Assembly (NCBI RefSeq): GCF_000485595.1
Contig: NW_014577062.1
Span: 1,491,326-1,528,195, forward strand
Reading direction: 5' to 3'
DNA: 36,870 nucleotides
From: Priapulus caudatus
Taxonomy: Eukaryota > Priapulida > Priapulimorpha > Priapulimorphida > Priapulidae
This document shows positions 13,401-28,400 of this stretch, piece by piece (the first letter of the stretch is position 1; every line of letters begins with the position of its first letter). Position numbers and translations under genes: made by a program. The notes below the pieces were generated by a model. The model saw nothing but the letters and a program-made list of their open reading frames with translations. It was not told where the DNA came from and searched no databases.

Positions 13401-16400
13401 GCACACACCGTCATTATAATGATTATTGCTTATTTCAAAGTTTTGGATACCAACATTGTTGAAATTACTATCTAAAAAAGGGATAACAGATCTTTCGGGG
13501 GGATACCAGATTTCAAATACCTGAATACTGTACGTATACCGCCAACACTGGTATAGCTAGAGCTCAGGTTATTGATTTTATAGAGTTTAATTGGACACCA
13601 GACAACCACGGAAGGAATTTGTAGTTGCCCGAGAAAAAATCCAGTCGTCACGGACGACCGGACGACTGTTAAAATTAAACCCTGTTAAATATTCTCCACT
13701 AAATTTGTTTGAGTCTGCTAATGCGATAAGATCGCTATAACAGTAACAGATATGGCACTTCTAAAACGTTCAGACGTCACGACCTCCAAGTAGTGTAAAG
13801 CTAAAAGCTAAATTAAGTATAGCTAGGTAACTTAATTCATAATTGTGGCTAGCTCAGTAGCTGCATATATATGTGTTTCTCGCACTGTACTGTACTGTAC
13901 TTTAGTCTTTACCTACTCGGTCGAGCATATATATATATGTGTAATTTGTTCGTCCTGGTTGGTGTCGAACATTCAATAACTATATGATAAATCTTAATAT
14001 TGTTACTATGTGTATATATATAGGTATTTGTCCATAAAATAATCAAAATAGAACTGCTTACCATGCTGCATGCAAACGCAACTTTCCTTCAAGCGTCTGG
14101 CGTCAGCACGACGTGCACGTGCACAAATTTACCGCCACTTTTCTGGTACCGCGTCCTCTAGCGGCAGCAAATCGCATAATTCGCGTATTTTACTTATTTT
14201 TATTTTTTACGATTTGATTCCACTTCTCTCTCAGTCTTCGTTATAGTCCCCAGGACTTATGAAGAATAACATTTATGAGGTTAATTAACCTACACCAGCG
14301 GGATATCATCCTAAACGTTAATAATGTACGTGCAATTATTGAGATAATTATCGTATATATTACATTACCCCGCTCTATGTAATATTAATAGGGATATCAT
14401 CACAACTAGACCACAAACAATAACAATTAATCCTACCAAAACTAAAGAAACTCACATCATTTCTCGTATGCAGCTAGCGCACATTATATAAGGAGATTCC
14501 GGCGAGGATGGTACGTGATATAGAGGCGCGTCCCATTCCGACCACATGCAGCAAAACAAACAGTATATATATATAGAGAGCCACATTAGAACATTTCTAT
14601 ATTCTCAAGCTTTGGTCAGCGAGTTGATCAGGTTTTGCCACTCAGCAACTCCGATAATAGCATTCAGGGGTGTGTCGAGGTGTCCAGAACATTAATATTG
14701 CGGGTCAAATGTTTAAACGTTTATAACTTATTATCTCGTCAATTTTTCATAGTGTAAACTGTAAATCCAGCTTAATGCGACAGACAGCAAACGATTTAAA
14801 ACCGCCCCGTTAGCTAATTAACTATTGAACTAACAATTAGCGGGCATGCAGTATATATGTGTATATCGGTATAAGGACGGTGAATAAATTCGCGCCTGGC
14901 ATATAGCACGTTGTGTACCCGCTGAGAGAAGCGCGCGTATATAAAAACTTCAAAATGCGCGCGTAAATGACTATATATACACTGGACTCAGTGCTACAAT
15001 GTAAGACGTACGTGTTTTTATAGTTCTCCTCACTGCTATGCTAATTAGAAAAAAAAAAAAAATTAAGATATATATATATATATATAGTTTCTGTCTATTG
15101 AATATATATATATGTTGCAGAAATCATATTATATGTATGAGATATAATCTGTCACCGTGGAGACATAATTATATATGTGTCCGCGATGACAGATTATATC
15201 TCATACATATAATCAGATTTCTACGTACAAACCGTACGCTGGGAGAGGGGGTCAATGCCCGCCGTACGCTTTCAGCATTTCCGAAAAATGTCGATCCTCA
15301 CGCCGCGATGCGCCGAGCCCCGGCCGGCCCGCGCCCCGCACGGGCTGAACGAACGAACCGAGCTAGCTAGCTAGCAGCCGAGTGCTGTGTAAACAACCGG
15401 CACGATGGCGGGCAATAGTGGTCTCTATGTAGAATAGTGTGAACAAAATCAACATTTTTCTTCGTACACTTTTAGGGGGGAAGGGGGGTCTCGAAAAAGT
15501 GTACGGTTTGTACGCTTGTGAAAATGTTGATAATTGTGAACGACCCCTAAACAAAACATTCCATGCTAACGAAAAAGTTGGTAGGGTAAACCCAGCTTAA
15601 GATGTAGTCACGTAGAGGAAAAAAGAAGTAACTCAGAGTCAGCGAAAATGATTGCACGTGTAGGTATATATATAGTCATATAGTTGTATATGCATGTTTC
15701 AAATTTATAATAAAGTCATAGTTTCATAGCGTATATATATAGGCCTGCTGCTAGACTGAATTATTGAGACCGGCAAGGGAACATCACGAGATCGAGCTTT
15801 AACCACTAACGACAGCGTTACTAACGCAATACAACAGTTAATTTGTGTCTCTATTTTAATTTGTTGTTCATACTACGCGACGCGACGTATAATACGTACG
15901 CTATACGGCTACGCGTGTACGGCTACGCGCTATAGCTACGCTGCTACTACGTTACTACAACGCTGCTACGGCTACGCGCGTACGCCTAAGCTACGCGACG
16001 TATAATGTCGTGACTATAAACCAACGTTGTAGTTCCTGGATCCTTATAACCCCACTCCCAACCGGCTTCTCCTCCACGCTATTGTTAATTGTGAGCATGC
16101 ACACAAAAATATCATTTTCTGTCGTGTATATTTTTGAATACGGAATGGTGATTTAATTCAAACGCTCAACACTTTTTTCCAGCTAAGTATCTATTTTGTT
16201 CTGATTTTACAACCGGAAATCGTATAAAATATTTCCCATGCGGTAATATTGAAAATTAATTCCTGCAGGTATATAGGAACATAGACACTGAATATATGTG
16301 TGTTCCACTGTACAATGTACCAGGAATGCATATGTATTTTTTTAAATTAAAACTGAACTTTTTTTATCTTGGTAAAATTTTATGTCCTCATTACTGTCCA

Positions 16401-19400
16401 TATGAAATAGTGTGCGGTGGTTGAATCCAAGTTGTTTTCAAGTTGATTCAACATACAATAATCGACATACATTCGACATTAAAATTTCAACGTTGTTTCA
16501 ACGTTGACTTAGCAAGATATATAATATAATAGATTATATTATAGAGATCAGTGGTCTCAGTCCGTAAATGTTCAGCGCGTGTGTTTCCGTCTAACATGCA
16601 AGTGTGCAGTACAGTTGTCAGTTACTCAACTTACGGTAAGTGCAAAGACTGGTGCAATTAAATTACAATGCGTATAAAATAAATATTCAGTCCAGCTTCA
16701 AATTCAATATCGACGTTACAACTTCAATACAATAATGCTAATAGTATTAGTAATGACTACCGTAATGTCCCCCAGGGTACTGCCGGAACGTACCCTGAGT
16801 ACGTATACCTGAACGTACCCTGGTCACTATTTGATATGGTTAGGGTTAGGTTTAGGCAGTAGGCGTAGGCGACTCCCTAGACTCGTTAGTGGAGTAGGCG
16901 AGGTACGATCCGGCATATTAGATAGTACCAGGGTACGTTCCGGTATTATACCGGACCGTACCCAGGGTACGTTCCGGCAGTACCCCGGGGGACATAGACC
17001 CTCTCAGCAATAGTAATAGTCAATATGATTATCATCATCATGTCATTCACGCGATTTTGAGATGTACGTAATCAATCGCCGGTGATGATACGCTGTACGG
17101 TACATGATGACGTTTGTTAGAGCTATACGATACCTCCTTGTAGTCGTAGTACTAATATTATAGTAGTAGTAGTACTATTAGTATTACTAATAGTAGTAAC
17201 ACCAAGAGCGTATAAAGAAGGCTTCTTTATAGGCTTTAATATAAGTTACGCTCTTGCTAATAGTAATACTAATACTAGTAATAGTAATACTCGTTGTAGA
17301 ACTAGTTGTTGATAGACATTCTCATTTCCGACTAGGTGATGACTTCACCTGATGCTGACGATCATGATGAAGTAAAATGGAACAAGCGTTGTAAAACCAG
17401 GAGCCCTGATGATGGTGTGCAGCGCTATAGCTGGCTGAATGTCAGCGGAGACGAGCCTATGCTACCATACGGAACCGTCGCCGACAGCGTAACTAGTGCA
17501 GCACGCGTCCCTCGACTCGACCTTTACACCCCGGACAGCATCATAGGTGATAAGCCACGCTCAAGCGTTTTCTCAAACGATGACGGCCGTGTCACGGCCA
17601 TGTCGGCTGATTCACTCGAATTGGGTAGGTCTTAGTTTCTACTAGACCAAATAATTCTGTCCCATATAACCTTTTTTATATTTTGGTGACGGTTATTGGG
17701 AGCAAGAACGGGGCTTCAATCCTGAAATTTCGTCGAGATCGCGTGCAAAATCATATAACTAATGCGGCCTGTAGGGCCGCCGCCCCGCTATTGGCCGCGC
17801 GGAAAAAGACGCACTACTCGTTCCCTTAAACATGATCATTCGGCTTTTTCAAAACCCGTTCGGCTAGCTGATATGTGTATAACATTCACTTCTCGTTACA
17901 AAACAATCTAATTAACAAGGAGTAGGTTATTGCAAGAGAAACAAAACCAGAGAGACAATATACATTTAACTTTAGTAAATACGCGTTCGCTTCATTACAT
18001 ATTCGAAATATGCGAATGCAACGGCAACTGCAAGCAGTGTCTTATCCTATAAGGAGGTGAGCCGCCACTGGGTTCTCTGAACGGATGAAATCTGTTGGCG
18101 CTGAGCTATTGACCCTGCACTAAAGACCTAGGCTCTGAAATTGGGATGGCCCTAGATTTCGTATGTGACTTTACAGTGGCGAAGCGTAATGTGTGAGCCC
18201 AAAGTTAAATGAAGCGGCGGCGTTCTGAACAGCGTCTATTTTTAATTAATTGTGAAAATAAGTAATCAGGTCACTCAGGAATCATTTTTATACCCGCATG
18301 GAAAAACCAAACCTGTATTAAAGGGAACGGTGGAGGTTTTGTTCGCGGGGGTTCACAATACAGGAGAAGGATAAGCGGCGTACGGCCGCATTAGGCAAGC
18401 GCATGAATTATTGCATGCGATCTTCCATAAGAGATCCCGGTTCAACATAGAGACGACACCGTTTCTGTCCCACAATAACCCTGCACAAAATATAAGGAGA
18501 GAGGTTATATGGGACAGAATTATTCGGTCTAAAGGTGGTTCTACATAAATGCCGTAGCTAAGTACCACTAAATAAATGCGAGTGAAACCTGGGGTGGTAG
18601 TAGTTAAAAACATACAGAGCGTTACATCACTATATACACACATAGCAAATATAGGTGAGTTCATACAGAATACCAAATACATACCGTCTAGCCGGTGTGT
18701 CTCCTTCTCACTCAAGATGATACTATTATTATGGTGCCCTCTCGTCGTTTGGCTGCGCGAAGCCTATTTTCACGTAAACGTAGAGAGAGGAGTCCTACGA
18801 CATCGCAACACGGGCACGCTTTGTTGACATTAAATCATAATCAAGAGATGAAGCTGATAAACCCTCAGCTACTGGCTCTGCTATACCTCACAACATGCAG
18901 TCGTCGGAAGCCGCCGCAGTCTCATTCGAGTATCGACGACGGACGTAAATTCGACTATGACACCCACAGCGAGACAATAAATATCAGAAGAGAGGCCGCG
19001 AGGGCAGGGGCACCGAAGGGAGCATCCCGCCGCGGTTTTGGCCGCGACCTCCGCGTCCTCATAAAAAATATGGCTATCGCGGCCTTTAATGTAACAACGC
19101 GGCAAGCTTGTCTCTCCCACCAGCAGTGTCGACGCCGCCACGCCTTCGCTTGACCCAGCTAACCGCCGCGCTCATGGGGGGGGGGGCCCGCGCCCTCCCC
19201 TGCCGCCGACCCACTATCGCTACGCCGTCGGGCGCGTCGCATCTGGTCGAACTGGGTCAAGGATAATGCGAGATCTCGGTAAAAGACAGGTCGCGGGCAC
19301 GCGCCACGCAGCGCCGCAACCCGTCGCCCGGGGCGACGGCGATGACGATGGCGCGGACACGCCGGCGACGATGGGCAGGCAACGTATCGAGGCCGCTGGA

Positions 19401-22400
19401 GCGAGTTCCGGCGGATGTGGAATGCACGACACGTGCGGCGTGAGACGACGACGACCAGACGCATCGTCCACGCCGGTGAAGCACATGCCACGGCGCGGCC
19501 CGGCCATCCGTCACGGCACGACAAACGGAACCAGGGGTCACACTGATCGCCCGGCTAGCCGTGAGTCATCGATGGCGACGCGCGCGGCCAACAGAAATGC
19601 AAGACGAAGAGATCGAGGAAGGCAGCGGATGGCCACGACGAGCGACTCCTAACGCAGAGCGCCGCCACCATCCGTCCAACGTCGACGATGCGGCCTCGTC
19701 CGAAAGCCGCCGCCGCGCGCCGTTAGACGTCGACTTTTGTCAGGCAATAAGAATGCAAGAACCCTCTGCTGCTGCAGCACAGCGGCGCGAACGTCCGGAG
19801 ACAGACCTAACACGCAGGCTTGCACGACGAGACAGAGAGGAGGAAGCTGGACCCGACGAAAGACCACCTTGGAGGCTCACCGAGTTTCGCGGGAGACCTG
19901 CCGCGGGAATGGTCTCGCACCTCTTCCACGGCGTGAGAGACAGACGCAAGCGCTCGCCGTGCTTGCCGGGCGTCGAGACGGACCGAGGGATGCTCGCCAG
20001 CGGCATCCGAGTGGGTCTGGGAAGCGAGCGCGCCCTCGCTCGCTGCTGGCGACGGATGTCAAGCGTCCGCGGATTGGCTCATGCAGACCGTGGAGGAGGC
20101 GGGGAGGAGGGGGAAAAGACGGGCGTCGGGCGACCTTCTCTACACTCCAGGAGGAGGCTGATGCAAACTATCTGCACAGTGAATGCGTGGTCAGCTTAAA
20201 CGAGCTTCACATGCCGGCGCGGCGTCGTGCAAATGCTGCAAGTGCGGCACTTAGTATCAAGCGTAACGCCACATGCAGAAGAGAAAGGAGCGTGTGACGC
20301 GCAGATGTAGGGCGTAGAAGGTGCGACATTATAAGGCGACGGTGATGCTTACGTGTCCAGAGAAAAGTATACACAACTGCGAAAATAAATCATGATAATT
20401 TCCGACTTCAATTTGCTAGCGCTTTAATTATCGATACTGTCTTATATTTTTTATTTCACCGCGAAATATTACATGCACGTGACACACATATGTATATATA
20501 AATGTTAAAGAAAACACCGGATCATGAATGTTGCTGAGCTATATATGATTATACTGATCTATTTAGGCATGCATCTTGGTTGTAACTCGTTACAGGTGGA
20601 AATGGGTAAGAGCCAGCAAGCGCGAATGCTGGGAAGAGAATGCACAGTGAGCAACACGACTCAGCCAGGCAAGCTTACAGTTTCCGCGCCATCGGGCGAC
20701 AGACGAGAATCTCAGATGTCGAAGTGACAGGTATGACGCGTACTGGCATAACTCCCCCTTATCGCCTATAATATACAGTCAACAGCCTCTAAAATTAGGG
20801 TGATGGACACCTCTGTAGAACGGTCTGCCGTAGATGACGCAATATCTGGGATTGAATATACCCGTTTGAGTGACAGTGGAAGCCATCTCTAAGAATAGAT
20901 ACGCTGTCTATCAAAGCAACGCCCTAAGTCGAGAGTTTACTCTCTAGTGATCTTTATATACAGGTTTGACTTTATATAACAACCGAACATTAAACACACT
21001 AGAGGTACAAATCAGAAGAGTAGAAATCAAGTAGCTTTTCAATAGACACGGCTAACAGCAAAAAATCTGACAATAGCTCTAATGTGATAACGGGACATTT
21101 ACTCCTCAGAGCGTGTGAGGGAAGGTATGTCCCTACGTTACAAAGCCACGCAAGGCCAGCGGAGGATATTCCGCGCTCACGTCTGGTAAATCCCTAAGGA
21201 TGGCACGGCGATGAATATCAGGGTGATGGTTTCCTAATCAAAAAGACGCCGTATCATCCAGCTCTCGCTGCCTACTCTGGAAACAGCGTAATGCGGAGAA
21301 TACAACAGCTCCAGATTCACGCTGAATAATTAATGTGGGCAGCTCCGAGATTGAATTGGGAGGAATCAGAGTAGAGGCTCAGGGTATAAAGCTCCCCTAC
21401 GCACAGCACGCCAGCAGATCAACACACCAGGTAGGTTAAACTTTCAGTAGATAGTGGCAGGCCCATGTATAAATAACACATTATTTCCCCGAAGTAATTT
21501 TTGCCCGAGGTTGATTAAGATGAACGTGCTATTTTTGTCACCTTTACTAACTATGTACCAACGGAAATGGCCAATGCGTTAATCTCTGAAAGTATGTCGA
21601 TGTATACTATTCGTTTATTCTAGCCTAACATCGACGAATGCATGGGGCGGACCGTGTTAAGACGTTTCGTTGTGTGAATTGTTATTGTGGTCGTGTCATC
21701 GCGTAGTTCGGCACAGCGGAACCGAGCATACCAACTACGTGCAGATGAGTACCAGCTGCGGTCGAACAGCAAAAACATGACTCACAGGCCTTACACGTAC
21801 TGAAGAGACTTCCAACATCGATTACACCACCGGGAGGGGCGTGAGGCTGCGGAGCGCTGGACCGTACGCTGCGACACGGGGAGAGGCTACCCACGGACGT
21901 TCCGCCACCCGGTGGGTGTTGTACGCTGCAGACTGGTAAACGTCACACTAAACCGGATCACTCGCCCACGACCATATTTCAATAAATCTAACGTGACACA
22001 TGGCTGGTCACATCAGGCTCGATGTCGTGGGAGCCTGTCCAGTAGGCCGCTGCAGCGCACAGGGCGCTCTGATATTCACACGACTTCGCGAGGATAACAT
22101 CGCTGCCCGACTTGTCAATTTTCGTGATCAGGACTAGATTATTTAACCAAGAAATTTTCTTGCCCCTAAAAATCACACTTACAATCAGCCTAATATGCAT
22201 GCAGTTGAGCAATAACAAAATACAGGTAAGTCTAAAGTCTGTGATAAACAAGCGAGCATATTTTGATTCATATGCGCATATATAATTATATACTGATGCT
22301 GTGTGACTACTATGTCTCATGTCGCAGTGCTTTCCTTAAAAGTATGCCCAGTGTTTTTCTACAATTGCGCTGTGTGGCAGTCGTTGCTCATATAATTACG

Positions 22401-25400
22401 CTTGTGTGCAAGTGTTGTCATATAATTACGTGTGTGCAGTGTGTCATATAATTACCTGTGTGCAGTGTGTCATATAATTACCGTAAGTGCAGTGTGGTCA
22501 ATATAATTACCTATGTGCACAGTGGAGGGGTCAATGCAGCCAGGTGAGGAGTTTGGCAGGAGGGTGCCAACAGCAGAACAAATGGAACTTCCCCCGCTCA
22601 AGCCCCACCGCCGACAGAACACAGCCTGCCGCGCAGCCGATGGATGGTCGACCCGGAGCCAGTGAGGAGGAGAAACATGGTAGGGTCAGCTTACGTAGAG
22701 CTTCTGGCAATTCTATAGACGTCGCTGGCGAACTGACACGTGTACAAGAATTCATGATATATGAGGCAGAAGTCCGTAGTTCAGGCCTACAGAGAGTCCG
22801 CGTTGGCTGACAGACTCAGTAGCTAACCAAAGTACCTACTAACTGTACTACCTTACTGGCACAAAAGTCTGGTGGGCACACTCTAGCTTACGAGTAGTAA
22901 GTTATGTTATGCGAGTGAGTCTCACATTCAGCCTTATTCCATACATCGGATGTGGCTGTGTTGTAGCTACATGAGCAGCTGTAGTATAGGAGATATGCTG
23001 TATTTGTTGCGCTCTCAGCACACCCAGCGCGCAGTATTGGGATTTACTCAGGCTGGGCCTGCCAAATGCCAGAATATTGGCCAAAATCCATAAGTGGTGG
23101 GGTTAAGGTGCTGCTGGTTGTTCACAGTTTAATTAAGTCCGCTCCTGCTTGAGGGCCTGCCTGCATGAAAATCGTAGCCGTGTGGGTGGGGGTAAGATAT
23201 TACAAGCAACTCCCATGATAATTTAACTTTCTCAGACATTATTGTGGTTTTGTATGCTTCAGCGGTGTTTGTCAACATGAATGCCAGTGAGGTTTGGTAT
23301 TGCGCGTCGCCGCGTAAGCGTGTGAATACTCATGGTAACGATGTTGGTTAGTCAAACAGCTCTGGAGTATTGCGAGACAGGTAAAGCGGAAGCTGCCCGC
23401 CCCAGCAGGTCGCCGGGAGGTCCACCGAGGGAGGCTCGCGACGGGGAGGAGGAAGAAGAAAGTGCGAAGGGCTTCCTCAGTCGCCGTGGGCAACGCAGGA
23501 TCAACAAGCCANNNNNNNNNNNNNNNNNNNNNNNNNCTTTGGTACGAAGTAACAGTCAACATCGCTATGCTGCAGTTAACGGATGTCACTTAAAACACAA
23601 CCCCAGGCGAGACAATGAGAATAGTTGTTTACAGCAAGTGTTTGTAGGGCGAGGTGCACAGTGCTTTGCTTAATTATTTAGGGGAAGCGAACGCACTTTG
23701 CGTGTCCTGCGTATCAGGAGATCAGACCGTTTACCATGTGTCAGGATTACTCTGACCCGGTTTCATGATAACAGCAGGTAGTATAATCACACCATTGACG
23801 TTTGCTAACATCAGTACATACGAGAACACCACACGACGTTCAGGGACTTCATTGGGTAAACGGATGTTTCTATATATTAATTCAGTATATTTTAGTTTCG
23901 TGATATATTAGTGTGCTTGACCCCCCGTTACAGTTGTAAATGGCGCGTGATGTGTGGATGATAAATAATTATTGATATGCCAAGGCATCAAGCAGTTATA
24001 TTGCAAAAATAAACTGAGGCGCGTTTATGTTCATACCATCAATACGATCGATAGCAGTTTATTTTATTTCTCTTTACTAAATTTGAGACAACCTATATAG
24101 GGACCGTGGAGTCCACCAAGTGAGGCAAGGCAGTCTACGCAAGCAAATCACGTGGATCGTAATTGAACGCCAGACAGTGGTAGACACCTGACGTGTGTGA
24201 ACCAGTTACGTGGCCAGCTTCCCTGAAGCACGATGGCAGTACCGTGAGCATTATATTCCAGGGAGAATTCATATGAGTGCAAACTGTGTTAGATGCTCTT
24301 CTCCTATCTGAGAGTAGAGTGAAGTTACACATGAGAAGTCAACACGGGCAGAGAAACCGATTGAAGTGCGCGCTGTGTGATGCCGCATTCGCAGTGTTGG
24401 GTGATCTGAAAGAAACACATGAGATGTCACACGGGCAGAGAAAACACGTTAATAAGTGCGCGCTTGTGTGATGCCGCATTTCGCAGTGTCGGGTATCTGA
24501 AGAAACACATGCCAGAACGTCATACGGCGAGAGAAACCGATAAGTGCGAGTGTGTAATGCCGCCTTCTGCAAACATCGGGAAATCTGAAGACACCCTGAG
24601 AACTCACACGCGAGAGAAACCATATAAGTTGCGATCTGTGTGATGCCACCTTCTCAGTCGCGAGTGCTTTGAAAAAAACACACGAGAACGCACACGCGGA
24701 GAGAAACCGTATTAAGTGTGGTCTGTGGTGTTACGCATCACAACATCGGACTGCTCTGAAGACACATATAGAGACTCACGACGGGAAGAAACCGTAATAA
24801 ATGCCAAGCTGTGTTGATGCCTGCTTCATACAATCGGCCGTTCACTGGAAGGCCTACACATGAGAACTCACACGGAGAGAAACAGTATACAGTGCGATCT
24901 GTGTGACTGCTACCTTTCACTACTTGGAGCATGTGAAACGTCACCTTGAGAACTCACACTCAAGAGCAAAAGCCGTATAAGTGCGAGCTGGTGTGATGCC
25001 TGGCCTTCTCATTTGGGTAATATGAAGACACATCTGAGAACTCAACGGTAGAGAAACCATATAAGTGCGATTTTGTGTGAGATGCTGCCTTCTCAAAGAT
25101 TTCGCGTGCTGTTGAAAAACACACGGAGAACGCACACGAGGTGAGAAACCAGTATAAGTGTGAGCTGTGTGGATGCTACCCCAGTGGGCTACACGACGTT
25201 GTTTCAACGTTGAATCTTGGTTGAAACTACGTCATGACGTCGATCACCGAGAATACGACGTTGATTCAACTTCGAAATGTAGAACGTCTATTCAACGTTG
25301 AAACTGACGATTGTTTTCAACGTTATATATTGGTTGAAATTAGGTTGCGTCTTTACCCACCAAAATACAACGTCTATCAACGTTGAAATGTACAACGTCT

Positions 25401-28400
25401 ATTCAACGTTGAAACCATAACGTTGTTTCAACGTTATATATTCGTTGAAATTAGGTTGCGTTTTTCCCACCAAAAATACAACGTCTATTCAACGTTGAAA
25501 TGTACAACGTCTATTCAACGTTGAAACCATAATGTTGTTTCAACGTTATATATTGGTTGAAATTAGCTTGAGTCTTACCCACCAAAAATACAACGTCTAT
25601 TCAACGTTGAAATTTACAACGTCTATTCAACGTTGAAACCATAACGTTGTATCAACGTTATGTATTGGTTGAAATTAGCTTGCGTTTTTACCCACCAAAA
25701 ATACAACGCTATTCAACGTTGAAAGTGTACAACGTCTATTCAACGTTGAAACCATAACGTTGTTTCAACGTTATATATTGGTTGAAATTAGGTTACGTTT
25801 TACCCACCAAAAATACAACATCTACTCAACGTTGAAGTGTACAACGTCTATTCAACGTTGAAACCATAACATTGTTCAACGTTATATATTAGTTGAAATT
25901 AGCTTGCGTTTTTACCCACCAAAAAATACAACGTCTATTCAATGTTGAAATGTACAACGTCTATTCACGTTGAAACTGACGTTGTTTCAACATTGAATAT
26001 TGGTTGAAGTTATGTTGCGATATTGGACACTATACAAAATAAATTGTCGATTTATCGTTGAAATGTACAACGTCTATTCAACGTTGAAATGTCAATGTCT
26101 ATTCAACGTTAAAATTATACGTTGTTTCAACGTTGAATATTGGTTGAAATTATGTTGCGGTTTTGGAAACCAAAATGCAACGTCTATTATGATTGTGTTG
26201 TGATTTGTACACCAGAAGTCCGTCCGTTCGTTTGTTTGAAAATATGTTACGATATGCCACAATGCCAATTAGAATGTCAAAAAAAATTATTTTGGTATAC
26301 TATTAGCACATATTATTATTATTATTATTATATTATTATTATAATATTATTATATTATTATATTATTATAGATATATATATATTATATATATATATTATA
26401 GTATTATATATTATATATATATATATTATATATATATTATATTATTATTATAATATTATTATATTATTATATTATTATTATTATAATATTATTATTAGCT
26501 AAATCTATAAAAAAGAAATATAGATATCTACGGGAATCGAACCCTGGCTAACTGAAGATACACTCGCTATAATTAGCTCATGTCCCAGCATGCTCTTCAA
26601 CGTTGTTGCTAGCTGTTGCTATAAATATATATAGCGCGCCTCGCACAAAGAGCAAAGCAGTTGATGAGAGAGTTTGCTGGTTGGGATCCATCGAAGCACG
26701 CTATAATTACACGGTAAGTAAGCTGTTTCTGTATCACGTACATTCCCTTCATTGAACTTTGAAGACTATTACCTACGAGGTTACGCACGCCGCTATGCAC
26801 AGACAACATCAATAAAGAGAGAACAAGAACAATTAGAATCTTAATTTATCTTGTTGTCTGTGGCTGTGCACAGCGGCCGGCATGCACATATGTGTGTGTT
26901 GCAGAGGCGCATTTGAACGGCATTTACAGGAAGTTATCGACTATATTAGGCGAAAGAGAGTAGAGAACGTACATTAATGAGACTTAATTTAGTAGTATAT
27001 ATTTCGTGTTTATATTTACCATCATTTTATGATTGAAACGTTCCAATTACTTATCGTGTCTGCGCGTACGTACGACCGTTGGCGATCCCCGCGCGTTCCG
27101 CGTAGACGGGCACCTGCCCGGTTCCGCTGTACTGTAATCACTAGCAGCGCTAGCGCGCAGCTAACAGGACGCAACCAAGGGTAAGACTATATATAGGACT
27201 TTTTATAGGTACTAGCCGTGTAGCGCGAGTGATTATATGATTATCGCGAACGTGCCAGATATAGCATATAGGGCCAGTTGCATATTATATTGAATAAGTT
27301 GTGTGCGTGCATGTGCGTGTCCGTGCGCGTGCATGGGTATATATTACTAATACCATTAGTGAGCGTGTGTGTGTTTGTGTGTGTGCGTTCGTGAGTGTAT
27401 GCGTGTGTGCGTGCGTGCATTTGCGAGTGACGTAAGTTAATTTTGTGTGGTTCACGCGGTCACCGTACAGCTGTAAGTGCAGCTTAATGTTATTGAATAT
27501 ACGATGCGTATGTGTATGCGCGCACGTATACAGGGGTCGAAATTATATTTTTATTATGGTACGGTATCCATTCGGGATACCAGGTATTGAAATCTGGTAT
27601 CCCCCCCAAAGATTTGGTATCCCATTTTTTGGATAGTAATTTTAACTTGCGTAGTAAAAGTAAGTTTGCCCTTGAAACTCTCATCGCTCGCGTTCATTTT
27701 ACATACGCCCCACAGTACACTGCAGACATGCGTATTGTCTCTAGCATTGCTGTATAACGCTAGAGTGGCCTGCGCCCGCTCAGATTTAGACGATTTTTTT
27801 TACTATTCCGGCGGGATATACCATGCAAGCATTGAAATCTGGTATCCAACACAAGAATCTACTATCCCGCGGATATCGGCATACCGCTAATTTCGACCCC
27901 GTGGTATACATGATATGTGTATACATTCACTTCAATCGTTATTCACTTCTTAAAAGATTGTTTTTCAGAAACCCCGCTTCATTTAACTTTAGTAAATTAC
28001 GTTCGCCATTTACAAACAATCAGACCAATCAGAGCGAGTCTTACAATAGCCCCTGGTTCTCGCTTGTATCTGTGGCGCTGCAGGAGGCCTGATAGACTAG
28101 CTCTGATTGGTCTGATTGTTTGTAAATGGCGAACGTAATTTACTAAAGTTAAATGAAGCGGGGTTTCTGAAAAACAATCTTTTAAGAAGTGAATGTATAC
28201 ACATATCAGTAGCAAGGTAAAGCCATGTAGAAGGGAACGGTAGGTTTTTGTTCGCGGCAATAGCGGCGTACGGGCCGCATTAGCAGCGCATGCATTTTGC
28301 ATGCGATCTCACAAAATTTCAATGAACCCCGTTCTGTCCCAATAACCCTCACCAAAATATAAAAAAGGTTATATGGGACAGAATTATTCGGTCTAAGTTT

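Noticed and set aside
19159-20062. Several overlapping frames on both strands in GC-rich DNA
   Set aside because: High GC removes stops in all frames, and this is the insertion-rich copy of an exon whose clean version has one consistent plus-strand frame.
26525-26610. tRNA-like B box (GGTTCGATTCCC on the minus strand)
   Set aside because: The A box is poor, the spacing to the B box too short and no acceptor stem pairs properly, so it is neither a tRNA nor a clear SINE.
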